Shown: positions 24,481 through 33,845 of the stretch, piece after piece
Numbering within the stretch: position 1 is the first letter of the stretch
How the letters are laid out: the number at the start of each line of letters is the position of its first letter
Source of the DNA: CANMXU01 sp052030545
GTDB lineage: Bacteria > Pseudomonadota > Gammaproteobacteria > Enterobacterales > Alteromonadaceae
Length of the DNA: 64,000 nt
Reading direction: 5' to 3'
Assembly (NCBI RefSeq): GCF_052030545.1
Contig: NZ_JBPDIH010000004.1
Location: 124,001 to 188,000, forward strand
Made by a program: the position numbers and the translations under genes
Notes under the pieces: generated by a model
The model's database searches: none
What the model was told of the DNA's origin: nothing
The model's input: the letters and a program-made list of their open reading frames with translations, nothing else

Positions 24481-25635
24481 ATGAAAAACGTATCAATGAA
24501 TCAACCTTTTACACCTACCAAGATAATAACAGGATCATTTTCACAGACACTGAGTGCTTTTAATATCAATAAAGATAAGAACTTAGGTGACCAGTTAATT
24601 GGGTACTTATTACAGACACACTGTCTGGAAATAACGAACACTGAAATGATATCTTCAATCGACTTTTTAAAGGTCGTATTACCAGTGAATAGCATAGAAG
24701 AATTATCCGAACTCAAAGAGCTCATAAGTTTCTGGCTACGTCAGGTTGGTATTGGTCGTTCAAACCAACTACCTGCGTTGCGCTATCATAAAAAAGGCGT
24801 GAAATTATTCCCGCTAGATGAAAGCCATAGTTGTTGTGGCTCATTCAAGTGGGATGACAACAAACTACAACTGGAATTAACGGGCTCAGGCTGTCATTAC
24901 ATTAAAACATCAGATCTCAAGTTCTTACCGTTATATGCTTTATTAGCGCAATATGGAGGTAAAATCACGGAAGTGGATATTGCCACGGATGATTTAACGG
25001 GCAAATATAACCTTAGATACACTAAAAAAGCCTACTCAGCCGGTGATTACAATCCTAAGCGAGGCATGAAGCCTGTACGGAACCCAGAGAAAGAATACCA
25101 AGGCTCCCTTTATTTAGGTCGTAGTGATTCTGCAAAGTCAATGTGCGTTTATGAAAAATGGCGTGAGTTGAAGCTACCTAAAAAGCACCCTCTATATGGT
25201 AAGTGGACACGCCATGAGCTGAAGTTACGTAGACGCAACAGCCACATACTGACTTTAGATATACTGACGAACCCTGATGGTTACTTTGTTGGTGCGTACC
25301 CAAAGATGCATAAACGACTGATTAACAATGTTGAGCCACGCAGCACTGTTCGGGAAAAGTCCACTGAGTTAACACAAACATTAAGCAAAGCGGTTGCCTA
25401 CGCCAAACATCAATATGGCTCAACGATTAATGTATTTAGTCGCTTAGTCGCTAATGATAAAAAAGTATTAAGCGCACTAAAAAGGCAAAACACGCCAAAG
25501 AGTTTTGAATTACCCAGTTACCTTGATATGGCGACATTGAAGAAAAACTTCATCGATGAGAACCATGATAATTTTAGTGAGCATTTACTAGCACTTGTTG
25601 ATGCAAATGCTCCTTCAAAGTCGAGGGTAGCATGA
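24481..25635 (+). CDS. RstA-like phage replication initiation protein
   Basis: The 384-aa protein resembles the replication-initiation factor family of filamentous phages (RstA of CTX, Rep_trans type). Supporting segments are ITEVDIATDDLTGKYNL (about residues 160-176), GSLYLGRSDSAKSMCVYEKWRELK and WTRHELKLRRRNSHIL, the usual order of catalytic strand, GR(S)DS block and R-x-E-x-x. It would nick and initiate rolling-circle replication of the excised circle. The ATG at 24481 follows AAAGGTGG; an earlier GTG at 24472 overlaps that site. It overlaps the second integrase by 4 bp (ATGA). Confidence 0.75.
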   Translation: MKNVSMNQPFTPTKIITGSFSQTLSAFNINKDKNLGDQLIGYLLQTHCLEITNTEMISSIDFLKVVLPVNSIEELSELKELISFWLRQVGIGRSNQLPALRYHKKGVKLFPLDESHSCCGSFKWDDNKLQLELTGSGCHYIKTSDLKFLPLYALLAQYGGKITEVDIATDDLTGKYNLRYTKKAYSAGDYNPKRGMKPVRNPEKEYQGSLYLGRSDSAKSMCVYEKWRELKLPKKHPLYGKWTRHELKLRRRNSHILTLDILTNPDGYFVGAYPKMHKRLINNVEPRSTVREKSTELTQTLSKAVAYAKHQYGSTINVFSRLVANDKKVLSALKRQNTPKSFELPSYLDMATLKKNFIDENHDNFSEHLLALVDANAPSKSRVA

Positions 25636-26831
25636 TGACAACATGTGTCGTTAACATCACCAATACCATGATTGAAAATCAAAAAGAAAACGTGACCGTC
25701 ACGCAGCTAAGAGATGCAAGAACATCACTTCACTTTCGGTACAGTAAGGTCAATCGAAATAAGGGCGTTTTTTATGTCAGAGTGTATAAAAATAACCAAG
25801 ACAAAATGATTAAAATTGGTAAGTACCCTGAAATTAGTGTGCAACAAGCACAGCGCGCCATACCGCATATTCACTTAAAGGATGAACACTTTAAACAAAA
25901 TGAAATCACCACCGTGGAGCAGCTTTGCCAGTGGTATATCGAGCGTGTCAAAAACAACAAACAGATTAGTGATAAAACCATTAAACAAACGGTTTCGATG
26001 GTTAATAAACATATTGCGCCTTATTTTAAAGACGTAAAGGTTGAAGATATCAATGATGGGTTGATTGATAAACAATGGTTCACGCCAATACAAAGCTCAT
26101 TGTCATTATCTACAATTGCTTTAGTTATCGTCACGATGAATGCCATGTTTGCATGGGCGATACGCTTACAGCTAATTAATAAAAGTGCCGTAAGCAAAAT
26201 ATCACTGGCAAACTTCACTAATCAAAGGCCAACAGTAAAAGTCGGTCGATTAACTCAATTAAAGCTTAAGCAAAGTTTAAAAGGCCTTTACAAGCAACCG
26301 ATAGCGCACCAAGTATTATTCGTACTACTGCTTTTACATGGAACACGTATCGGTGAAACGACCAAGGCACGATGGATAGACTTTGACTTTAAAAAAAATC
26401 TTTGGCGAATTCCCAGTAAAGATACTAAAACGAAAAAGCCACACACCCTCCCCCTTTCGCCATTAGCAGTGAAATGGTTAAAGGCTTATAAAAAGTATCA
26501 ATACAAAAACAAGCGATCACAATGGCTGTTTCCACAACTTGGTAATAACCGAAAAGCGCAAAGTAGCAATGTTAGCTCTCGTATTATCAGCAATATAGCT
26601 AAAGGAGAATGGTCAGCACATGACATTAGAAAGTACGCCCGCAGTTGTTGGCTTGAGAATGGCGTAGATTATGTAATTGGTGAGTTATTACTAAATCACA
26701 GCTTGAGTAAGCTCGACCAAAGCTATATTCAAACCACAGCGATGAACTTATGTAGCGAAGCATTAATACAGTGGAGTGCTAGTTTACAAGAGCTAGGGTT
26801 AACACCGCCTAACTTCACTTACAAACCCTAG
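25632..26831 (+). CDS. Second tyrosine recombinase of island 1
   Basis: This 399-aa integrase has a DUF4102-like N-terminal part (FYVRVYKNNQDKMIKIGKYPEISVQQA), a core-binding domain, and catalytic residues in HGTRIGETTKARWIDFDF (R), HDIRKYARS (H-x-x-R) and LNHSLSKLDQSYIQ (H and Y). It overlaps the RstA-like gene by 4 bp, so the two are co-translated and probably act together. An island with two integrases may come from fusion of an inovirus-like or satellite element with a P4-type island. Its target site is unknown. Confidence 0.9.
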   Translation: MMTTCVVNITNTMIENQKENVTVTQLRDARTSLHFRYSKVNRNKGVFYVRVYKNNQDKMIKIGKYPEISVQQAQRAIPHIHLKDEHFKQNEITTVEQLCQWYIERVKNNKQISDKTIKQTVSMVNKHIAPYFKDVKVEDINDGLIDKQWFTPIQSSLSLSTIALVIVTMNAMFAWAIRLQLINKSAVSKISLANFTNQRPTVKVGRLTQLKLKQSLKGLYKQPIAHQVLFVLLLLHGTRIGETTKARWIDFDFKKNLWRIPSKDTKTKKPHTLPLSPLAVKWLKAYKKYQYKNKRSQWLFPQLGNNRKAQSSNVSSRIISNIAKGEWSAHDIRKYARSCWLENGVDYVIGELLLNHSLSKLDQSYIQTTAMNLCSEALIQWSASLQELGLTPPNFTYKP

Positions 26832-27169
26832 CGACAAGCACATAAGCAAGTTACCGGTATATAAGCGGAATACGACAAACACTTGCGCAGCTGCAAGCCA
26901 TACACATAGAGGCTTCTGGTCACCTTACGTCATCCTCGAACTAAAAGTGTGTGTATTTCTAGGTAAATAACAGCTTTATTACTTAAAACGTATCAACCAA
27001 ACAAGGACGTTTCACAGGCCGTTGCGCATCCATAGAGAATATTTTAAATATAATAATTAATCACTACCCCTTTATAAATAAGGGTTTAACACTTTGCGCA
27101 CTAAAAAGTGTTGCGCACTTTGACTTTAGTACAATAACAAAACGCAGAGCTTTATTTAATGAACATCAA
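26832..27169. other. CRISPR trailer region
   Basis: No gene. Inverted repeats lie around 27065-27082 (CCCTT / AAGGG) and 27089-27114 (AACACTT / AAGTGTT), and TTGCGCACT is repeated directly at 27094 and 27111. These may stop the array transcript, which runs on the minus strand. Confidence 0.45.
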
Positions 27170-29658
27170 TTTCTAAGCTGCCTGTGCGGCAGTGAACTGA
27201 CACTGATAGAGATGAACAAGCAAACGCTATTTCTAAGCTGCCTGTGCGGCAGTGAACTAAAACATAAAGTAATAACTAACAAACAAGATTTTCTAAGCTG
27301 CCTGTGCGGCAGTGAACATTTAGGTGCTATTTGTAGCGACCATCCAATATTTCTAAGCTGCCTGTGCGGCAGTGAACTATTTAGCTCGAATATTTGCGTA
27401 GTTGGCGCATTTCTAAGCTGCCTGTGCGGCAGTGAACAACTTAACCTCATGCTCAACGCTGCCCTCTTCTTTCTAAGCTGCCTGTGCGGCAGTGAACGAC
27501 CCCCGACCCCATAACAATACTGTCACTATTTTCTAAGCTGCCTGTGCGGCAGTGAACTACCTTGCGTACCGAAGATCCACGGGTTGGCTTTTCTAAGCTG
27601 CCTGTGCGGCAGTGAACACACGGTTACTAGTTATTAGCTCTAAGCCAACTTTCTAAGCTGCCTGTGCGGCAGTGAACAAAGCAGAGTGATCGCGTTTAAT
27701 GCGCACCAATTTCTAAGCTGCCTGTGCGGCAGTGAACAGTTAGTACCAGTAAACCAACGTTTAACCGTTTTTCTAAGCTGCCTGTGCGGCAGTGAACATT
27801 CTTCAGTCATTAATATTAACCTCGATAAATTTCTAAGCTGCCTGTGCGGCAGTGAACTGTTAACCTGAGTACTGCCCAATGCTTTAGCTTTTCTAAGCTG
27901 CCTGTGCGGCAGTGAACTAAGCTTGCGCCCCATGAAAAATCATTACTAATTTCTAAGCTGCCTGTGCGGCAGTGAACTTAAAGATAAATAATGAAATAAC
28001 GCCCGTAATTTTCTAAGCTGCCTGTGCGGCAGTGAACAATTTTAGAATGTAAGCTCATTTCTTAATCATTTTCTAAGCTGCCTGTGCGGCAGTGAACTAG
28101 AGCGAGAAGTTGCTAAGACTTATGCTGATTTTCTAAGCTGCCTGTGCGGCAGTGAACGGACGCAGCAAGCTGCGCACGCCTAATTTAAGTTTCTAAGCTG
28201 CCTGTGCGGCAGTGAACTAAAAATTACTGTAGCTAACATTGTACTTAGTTTTCTAAGCTGCCTGTGCGGCAGTGAACGCTTTGCCTCCCAATCGAAGGAG
28301 TAAGCGAAATTTCTAAGCTGCCTGTGCGGCAGTGAACATTCAGGCAAAGCTACCATCATGTCTGTTTGCTTTCTAAGCTGCCTGTGCGGCAGTGAACTAA
28401 CTATTCAGGCGTTAACACCATTTTGCTGTTTTCTAAGCTGCCTGTGCGGCAGTGAACCTTTCTTTATCAGCACATGGGTTTTCGAGATCTTTCTAAGCTG
28501 CCTGTGCGGCAGTGAACTCGCAAACGTTAATGCGTTCGTGTATTCGATCTTTCTAAGCTGCCTGTGCGGCAGTGAACTCGCGCGTTAACGTGTGAATAGT
28601 TGGCTAACTTTTCTAAGCTGCCTGTGCGGCAGTGAACTATCGCTCATGCAGTAAAGCCATTTATTTTGATTTCTAAGCTGCCTGTGCGGCAGTGAACTAT
28701 GGAGCTAGTCACCAAATACCGCAACGTATTTTCTAAGCTGCCTGTGCGGCAGTGAACCGATGCGACCGTATTACACGAGCTTACACACTTTTCTAAGCTG
28801 CCTGTGCGGCAGTGAACTACTGTTCAATGGTATAAATTTTGATTCAGCGTTTCTAAGCTGCCTGTGCGGCAGTGAACAAAATAAGTAATCAGCGCAGGGG
28901 TGATTATTTATTTCTAAGCTGCCTGTGCGGCAGTGAACGTGTAAATGCAACAATTAAAGCTACTGGTGAATTTCTAAGCTGCCTGTGCGGCAGTGAACCC
29001 GGAATTCGAACCCAAAACCGCGTTTAAATCTTTCTAAGCTGCCTGTGCGGCAGTGAACTTTTTTTAAATTTCCTATAGCATTTTCCTATATTTCTAAGCT
29101 GCCTGTGCGGCAGTGAACTGTTGTGACTGTGCACAAAGTTCTCAGTTTTTTTTCTAAGCTGCCTGTGCGGCAGTGAACCTATATCGCCCTTAGTAAAGGT
29201 TCCGTATGTATTTCTAAGCTGCCTGTGCGGCAGTGAACACCAAGCTAGGGCATTATTTGAGCTTGAATTATTTCTAAGCTGCCTGTGCGGCAGTGAACCA
29301 TCACGTTAATTCTGCCAATAGTGGCTAACTTTTCTAAGCTGCCTGTGCGGCAGTGAACATATTTTAGTGCTGCTTTTACTATCTCGCGTGTTTCTAAGCT
29401 GCCTGTGCGGCAGTGAACTATCCGCTGCGCTTGGTGTAAGTGTTCCGCTTTTTCTAAGCTGCCTGTGCGGCAGTGAACTTTTTTGAATTTCCTGTGGCAA
29501 TTTTCCTGTGTTTCTAAGCTGCCTGTGCGGCAGTGAACGTATATCCGCTGCCCGATCATCTCTTCCGTTCTTTCTAAGCTGCCTGTGCGGCAGTGAACTT
29601 TTCCAGCCCTGCTATATCAGCACCCCAAGATTTCTAAGCTGCCTGTGCGGCAGTGAAC
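27170..29658 (-). CRISPR. Type I-F CRISPR array, 42 repeats / 41 spacers
   Basis: Forty-two copies of a 28-bp repeat (minus strand begins GTTCACTGCCGCACAGGCAG and ends CTTAGAAA) are identical by eye from first to last. Spacers are 32 nt, except one of 33 nt at 28878-28910. The repeat is the classic I-F type with a 5-bp hairpin (CTGCC/GGCAG). The newest spacers should be at the cas6f side (high coordinates). No repeat decay is seen at the distal end, which suggests recent activity or selection. Small reading frames across the array are artefacts of the 60-bp period. Confidence 0.98.
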
Positions 29659-29807
29659 AATGGATTATGAACAAAAAAACAAGTTACAACAAACTGTTTA
29701 GTTAAAAAATTGAATTTACCCAAACAAAATACATACAGTTGTAACCTGTTGTTTCTGAAATTAAATTTTTAAAGAGCAAAATTAAAGGGTATACGTTGTT
29801 ATTTCAC
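29659..29807 (-). promoter_or_regulatory. CRISPR leader
   Basis: The AT-rich stretch between the cas6f stop codon and the first repeat contains an inverted pair GTTACAAC (29682) / GTTGTAAC (29737) and a T-rich tract that could bind IHF. Position and composition match I-F leaders. Confidence 0.65.
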
Positions 29808-30458
29808 TTAAAACCAAGGAACTGATACTTGTTCATTCTTATTTCGTCTACTTAGACCATGGCAAGTAAACAATTTAGGATTGTTACTTTGTTTTGACGT
29901 TTTGTGACATTCAATAAATAATAAAAACTTCTTTCGCTCTGCTTGGCATATGTTTTTATCTGTAGATAAACTTCTTAAACATATATAAGGTAGTTTTGAT
30001 TGTTGCTCTAAATTGTTTATAGAAGTTAATAAACGCTTTTTCACTTCAGATATATCATAACCGTTTTTTTCAGCTATTGCAGAGGCTCTCGCATTCACAC
30101 TCATTCGAAGCTTTTCGGGAGATTTAAAATTATTACGCTTAAAGTAAGCATATTCTTTCACATCGCTCGGCACACTTTTTATCGCCTTAATATGGACATA
30201 ATCGTTAAGCCTCGCCAACCACTGGTTAACATCTAAATCATCAAGTTGCTGTTTCGTTTCAGACAGTAACCTTAACTTTTGACCTAAAGGAAAACTCTTG
30301 TTGCCGTATTCAGGAAATGATAAACCTATCGCTGAGTCTTTTTCGTTCACCTTGTTTTCTACAAGCCCAAGGTGAATTTGCTGATATACTTTGTGCCACA
30401 AAAAGCCTAGATTTGTTTCGGCGTCCGGCAATAAGGTGATGTCTACATAATAATTCAT
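29808..30458 (-). CDS. cas6f: CRISPR endoribonuclease Cas6f (Csy4)
   Basis: The 216-aa protein cleaves pre-crRNA 3' of the repeat hairpin and stays bound to the crRNA handle. It aligns with Pseudomonas Csy4: MNYYVDITLLPD, the catalytic histidine at H28 (QIHLGLV, equivalent to His29), IGLSFPEYG, LRSLSTD with the active-site serine, and the invariant VPWF C-terminus. It is the last gene of the cas operon, ahead of the leader. Confidence 0.95.
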   Translation of the reverse strand: MNYYVDITLLPDAETNLGFLWHKVYQQIHLGLVENKVNEKDSAIGLSFPEYGNKSFPLGQKLRLLSETKQQLDDLDVNQWLARLNDYVHIKAIKSVPSDVKEYAYFKRNNFKSPEKLRMSVNARASAIAEKNGYDISEVKKRLLTSINNLEQQSKLPYICLRSLSTDKNICQAERKKFLLFIECHKTSKQSNNPKLFTCHGLSRRNKNEQVSVPWF

Positions 30459-30467
30459 GGCTATTCC

Positions 30468-31463
30468 TTATTCACCAAATACGCCACCACGGATCAGCAT
30501 TGCCATTATATAATGTTGCTGCTCCAGTGAGGGTTCTTTACCTTTTAGCATCCAACCATCAAGTAACTTATAAAAATCCATATTCGCTTTTGGCTGACGA
30601 TACGCTGCCCCCCTATTTGTGACTGAGCCGTAAGGTTCTACTGCAATTGGACCAATTTCTTCAAACTCAGTGTGCCATGTATCAATGGTTCGTAGAGCAT
30701 TTCCGATTTTCTGAGAGTGCATTGCCGCTTGCCCATCTAACTGGTATAAAAACTTACTCTTATCACCTTTTCCGCCCCCCATAACTAATTCTTGTGATGG
30801 GTAAACCGCCTGCCCTTGTCCTAATTGGCTATAGGCTTCGATTTTAATAAAGGCATGCTGTTCAGTAAGTCCCATTTGGATGATTTGCGCTAACTTATTT
30901 ACTTGTTCATCTTCCTCAAAGTTACGTAAGTTAAATTGATAGCTATCAAAAATAAATTGCTTTTGATTTTCTTTACTACCTGCAGTAACTACAACTTTGA
31001 TAGTTTCAGCTCCTACTCTGTTACGCCATAAAAATCGACCGTTGGCAATATTATGTGCATAACGTTTTGAGAGTTCTTTAAAACCTGTGCCTATCTGATA
31101 TTGTTTTATTTTTTCAGCCAGAGCGCTTTGATAAATAGGGTCATTACATGTTGATGGCACATGTAAATCACTTAAAACACGCATAGTAAATACTAATTTT
31201 AAGGTATCAGCAGTATGCGGCAATGCTGCAACATCTACCGTCTGTAGGTTCGCTTTTGATACTTCGGCATCAAGCTTCGTGGGGTCATTAGCTGTTGCAG
31301 CTTTTAGCCGGTTTGAAATAGTGCCTCTTACCGCTTTTTCACCAACCACAATGGGTTGCCAACTGTTCTCTGCTAGATTGCCTGCGAACATTAAGGCATC
31401 TGATGGGATGAGCTTTGCTTCAAATGCTAATACGGATGGGGTTTTAAGTTTTATTTCTGCCAT
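30468..31463 (-). CDS. cas7f: Cascade backbone protein Cas7f (Csy3)
   Basis: The 331-aa protein forms the six-copy filament of the Csy complex along the spacer RNA. Family features are KLKTPSVLAFEAKLIPSDALMFAG at the N-terminus, the thumb region, and SVTNRGAAYRQPKANMDFYKLLDGWML near the C-terminus. It is spaced 9 bp from cas6f and 17 bp from cas5f, with GGAGATG as ribosome site. Confidence 0.95.
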   Translation of the reverse strand: MAEIKLKTPSVLAFEAKLIPSDALMFAGNLAENSWQPIVVGEKAVRGTISNRLKAATANDPTKLDAEVSKANLQTVDVAALPHTADTLKLVFTMRVLSDLHVPSTCNDPIYQSALAEKIKQYQIGTGFKELSKRYAHNIANGRFLWRNRVGAETIKVVVTAGSKENQKQFIFDSYQFNLRNFEEDEQVNKLAQIIQMGLTEQHAFIKIEAYSQLGQGQAVYPSQELVMGGGKGDKSKFLYQLDGQAAMHSQKIGNALRTIDTWHTEFEEIGPIAVEPYGSVTNRGAAYRQPKANMDFYKLLDGWMLKGKEPSLEQQHYIMAMLIRGGVFGE

Positions 31464-31480
31464 GATTACATCTCCATTAA

Positions 31481-32491
31481 TTATAAAAAGTCAGGGTCAA
31501 ATACTGCATCACTTACAAGCGAATCGGTATCTGGCACTAAAATATCGGTCGTACTTTCTTGAGTTTTGGCAATATACCAAGGGTATTGATAGCTATAACG
31601 CCAAACACCTACATTTATATCCTTTAGCCTATGTACACTTTGCCATTCGCCAACGCTGTAAGCAGTTTCAGCAAACGCTACAGGCATAGTTTTATCTCTT
31701 ACATTTGTGACTTCACCTGGCACGTATAGTTCTGAAATAGCGTAATAACCTGCTGCAATAGGCACTAAGTAACCCGAATTGGGTTTAGGCAAGTAATCCC
31801 ATGTAGCTTTCATTTTTACGCTTTCTTCGCCCTTCAGATTTAAATCTACCGGCTCCAAACGTGGGGAATCAATAGGGTTTGCTTGGTATTTTAATTTTGC
31901 GAAGTCGCACCAAGCATCAAATACGCTTGCTTCCTTTTGGTGTTTTTTTAACACCTCAAAATGTTGCTCTAGGTAGTTACTTCTATCGAGTAATACGAAA
32001 CCAGGCATTAGGCGACGTAAGGCTTGTTGTTGTGATTTATCGTCACTTAACACCTCACAATTTTCAAAGTCGGTAACTTGTCCCCCCGCTATGCGCATTG
32101 TTGGGATCAATTTAAGTAAATGATTCACTAACGCTTGTTCTGTGGTCTGATCGCCCGCAACCAGCCCCTCAACTTCAATTAATAAAGAAATCTGCATGTT
32201 CATGCGCCCCTCTTCATTAATTGGTGCCGTTTTTCCCTGCTGTGTGAGCGGATTACGCGTTAACGCAAACACATAATCACCCCAACCTTTTGGTTGGCGC
32301 ACATGGACATTATTTTTATGGCTAATTACCGCTACACCGCCTAGGCTCACCCCTAGTTGCTCAGGCAACTTTCGCGATATTGCGTGGGTAAAGCCTAAAA
32401 AATTAGTGATAGCAGGGAAGCCGTAAGTTAACCCAGCTATCGCATTAGCATTTTGTATGTTGAGTTTTTTAACTAAAATATATTGGCGCAT
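31481..32491 (-). CDS. cas5f: Cascade protein Cas5f (Csy2)
   Basis: The 336-aa protein caps the 5' handle of the crRNA together with Cas8f. The start at 32491 gives MRQYILVKKLNIQNANAIAGLTYGFPAITNFLGFTHAISRKL, the usual Csy2 N-terminus. An in-frame start 36 bp upstream lies inside cas8f. The cas8f stop and this ATG are separated by one base (TAA-T-ATG), so they are translationally coupled. Confidence 0.94.
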   Translation of the reverse strand: MRQYILVKKLNIQNANAIAGLTYGFPAITNFLGFTHAISRKLPEQLGVSLGGVAVISHKNNVHVRQPKGWGDYVFALTRNPLTQQGKTAPINEEGRMNMQISLLIEVEGLVAGDQTTEQALVNHLLKLIPTMRIAGGQVTDFENCEVLSDDKSQQQALRRLMPGFVLLDRSNYLEQHFEVLKKHQKEASVFDAWCDFAKLKYQANPIDSPRLEPVDLNLKGEESVKMKATWDYLPKPNSGYLVPIAAGYYAISELYVPGEVTNVRDKTMPVAFAETAYSVGEWQSVHRLKDINVGVWRYSYQYPWYIAKTQESTTDILVPDTDSLVSDAVFDPDFL

Positions 32492-32492
32492 A

Positions 32493-33845
32493 TTACTTTT
32501 CTCCAAGCGTTGGAGTGTTACGCTCAAACGCTTTCAGTTCATGTAGACATAATTTTTTAAAGTATTTATGTTCTGCATCACCCAATAAATAACTTGCTTT
32601 ATTTTCAAGCTTGCGCAACAACCAAAGTGAAAAGTCATTAGCGATAACCTCTAACCAGTCGCCTTTATCACGCTCTAATTGAAATTTTTCATTAGGGTTA
32701 TACACATCTAGCCACAGTGCATGTTGGTGCTTCATTTGGCATTCACTGTCATTTGACCAACCAGCATCCTTAGTTAAACTTTGGATCTGCACCGCATAAT
32801 TAAATAAGCTATCAAGTAAATGTTGTACAAAGCCATAGTCGCGTTTATAGCGGGTTTTAAAATTGTTATCTTGCGCCGATAGCCCTGTTAGAAAGGCCTT
32901 AAACTCACGAATTAATTCATAAGTTTTATAACCAAATTCACGATTAAAAATCGTCGCACTCATTAAAGGTGGTTTACTTTGGGCCCGATAGGTCGGAGGG
33001 GCGCAATTGAGTAAAAAGCTTTGGCCATAACGCTCACTGTTTAGCTGAGAAATATTCTGAGGCTTTGAGCCACCAAAGTTTTGCACTGCGGTAGCAGGGA
33101 AGCTTTCAGCTAACTCTTTATGATAAAGTCCTTTTTTACGTGCATCACGAATATCTTTAGCCTCTCCAAAGCGTGTTTGGGTAACTTGCTTATGTAATGC
33201 ATGGGCCAGTGAGGATGAGAAAAGAGGGCATAATAAGTGATATTGGGTCTCTTTCGCGACGTTTGCGTCGACTGGGTAATAAAGTTGCTTAGTCAGAGTA
33301 TGGCCTGAAAGCTTTTCATCTCCCAATGCTTTTTCAAAGCCTACTTGCCACTCTTTTAGCAGTTCAGTGTCACCAGTAAAGGTATTTAAAGCATCTACAT
33401 GCTGGTTTTGTAATTGCTCGACCAAGCTATCATCGTTAACTGTGATTTTTAAAAGCTTTGCCACATCTAAAGCTGCAGCATTTCCGACAGCATCAATCTC
33501 TTTGTAAGCCAAGCTAGCTGTAATAACATACCCAGTACACTCTTGGCGCTTATCTGTCACTAACATACTGCTAGCTTTGGCATCACTATGAGTAAACTTC
33601 GCTGCATGAGTTGCTAAACTTATTTGTTTTGCTCGCTTTGCCGCATCAGTTAACCAAGCAGTTGGTTTGAATGCCGCTTCAATCGGTGCTGCCGCTTCTA
33701 GATACTGTGATTTAGCAAGACTAATTTCATTAAGATCATCGCTCTTTTTAAGCACTTTATCTCGGGCTTTTTGCAACGGCTCTAGCTTAGTCTGCTTACG
33801 TTGCTCAATATATTCAGCAATCGCATCGCTTAAGGTCAATTCCAT
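32493..33845 (-). CDS. cas8f: Cascade large subunit Cas8f (Csy1)
   Basis: The 450-aa protein recognises the PAM and recruits Cas2-3. It starts with the long helical LSDAIAEYIEQRKQTKLEPLQKARD typical of Csy1 and contains the conserved FGGSKPQNISQLNSERYGQSFLL segment (about residues 248-270). It overlaps cas2-3 by 10 bp. Confidence 0.93.
   Translation of the reverse strand: MELTLSDAIAEYIEQRKQTKLEPLQKARDKVLKKSDDLNEISLAKSQYLEAAAPIEAAFKPTAWLTDAAKRAKQISLATHAAKFTHSDAKASSMLVTDKRQECTGYVITASLAYKEIDAVGNAAALDVAKLLKITVNDDSLVEQLQNQHVDALNTFTGDTELLKEWQVGFEKALGDEKLSGHTLTKQLYYPVDANVAKETQYHLLCPLFSSSLAHALHKQVTQTRFGEAKDIRDARKKGLYHKELAESFPATAVQNFGGSKPQNISQLNSERYGQSFLLNCAPPTYRAQSKPPLMSATIFNREFGYKTYELIREFKAFLTGLSAQDNNFKTRYKRDYGFVQHLLDSLFNYAVQIQSLTKDAGWSNDSECQMKHQHALWLDVYNPNEKFQLERDKGDWLEVIANDFSLWLLRKLENKASYLLGDAEHKYFKKLCLHELKAFERNTPTLGEK

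Noticed and set aside
27166..29705. Several small reading frames inside the CRISPR array encoding repeated SLPHRQLR or LSCLCGSE words
   Set aside because: They are translations of the 28-bp repeat in different frames with a period of 60 bp (divisible by three); no ribosome sites.
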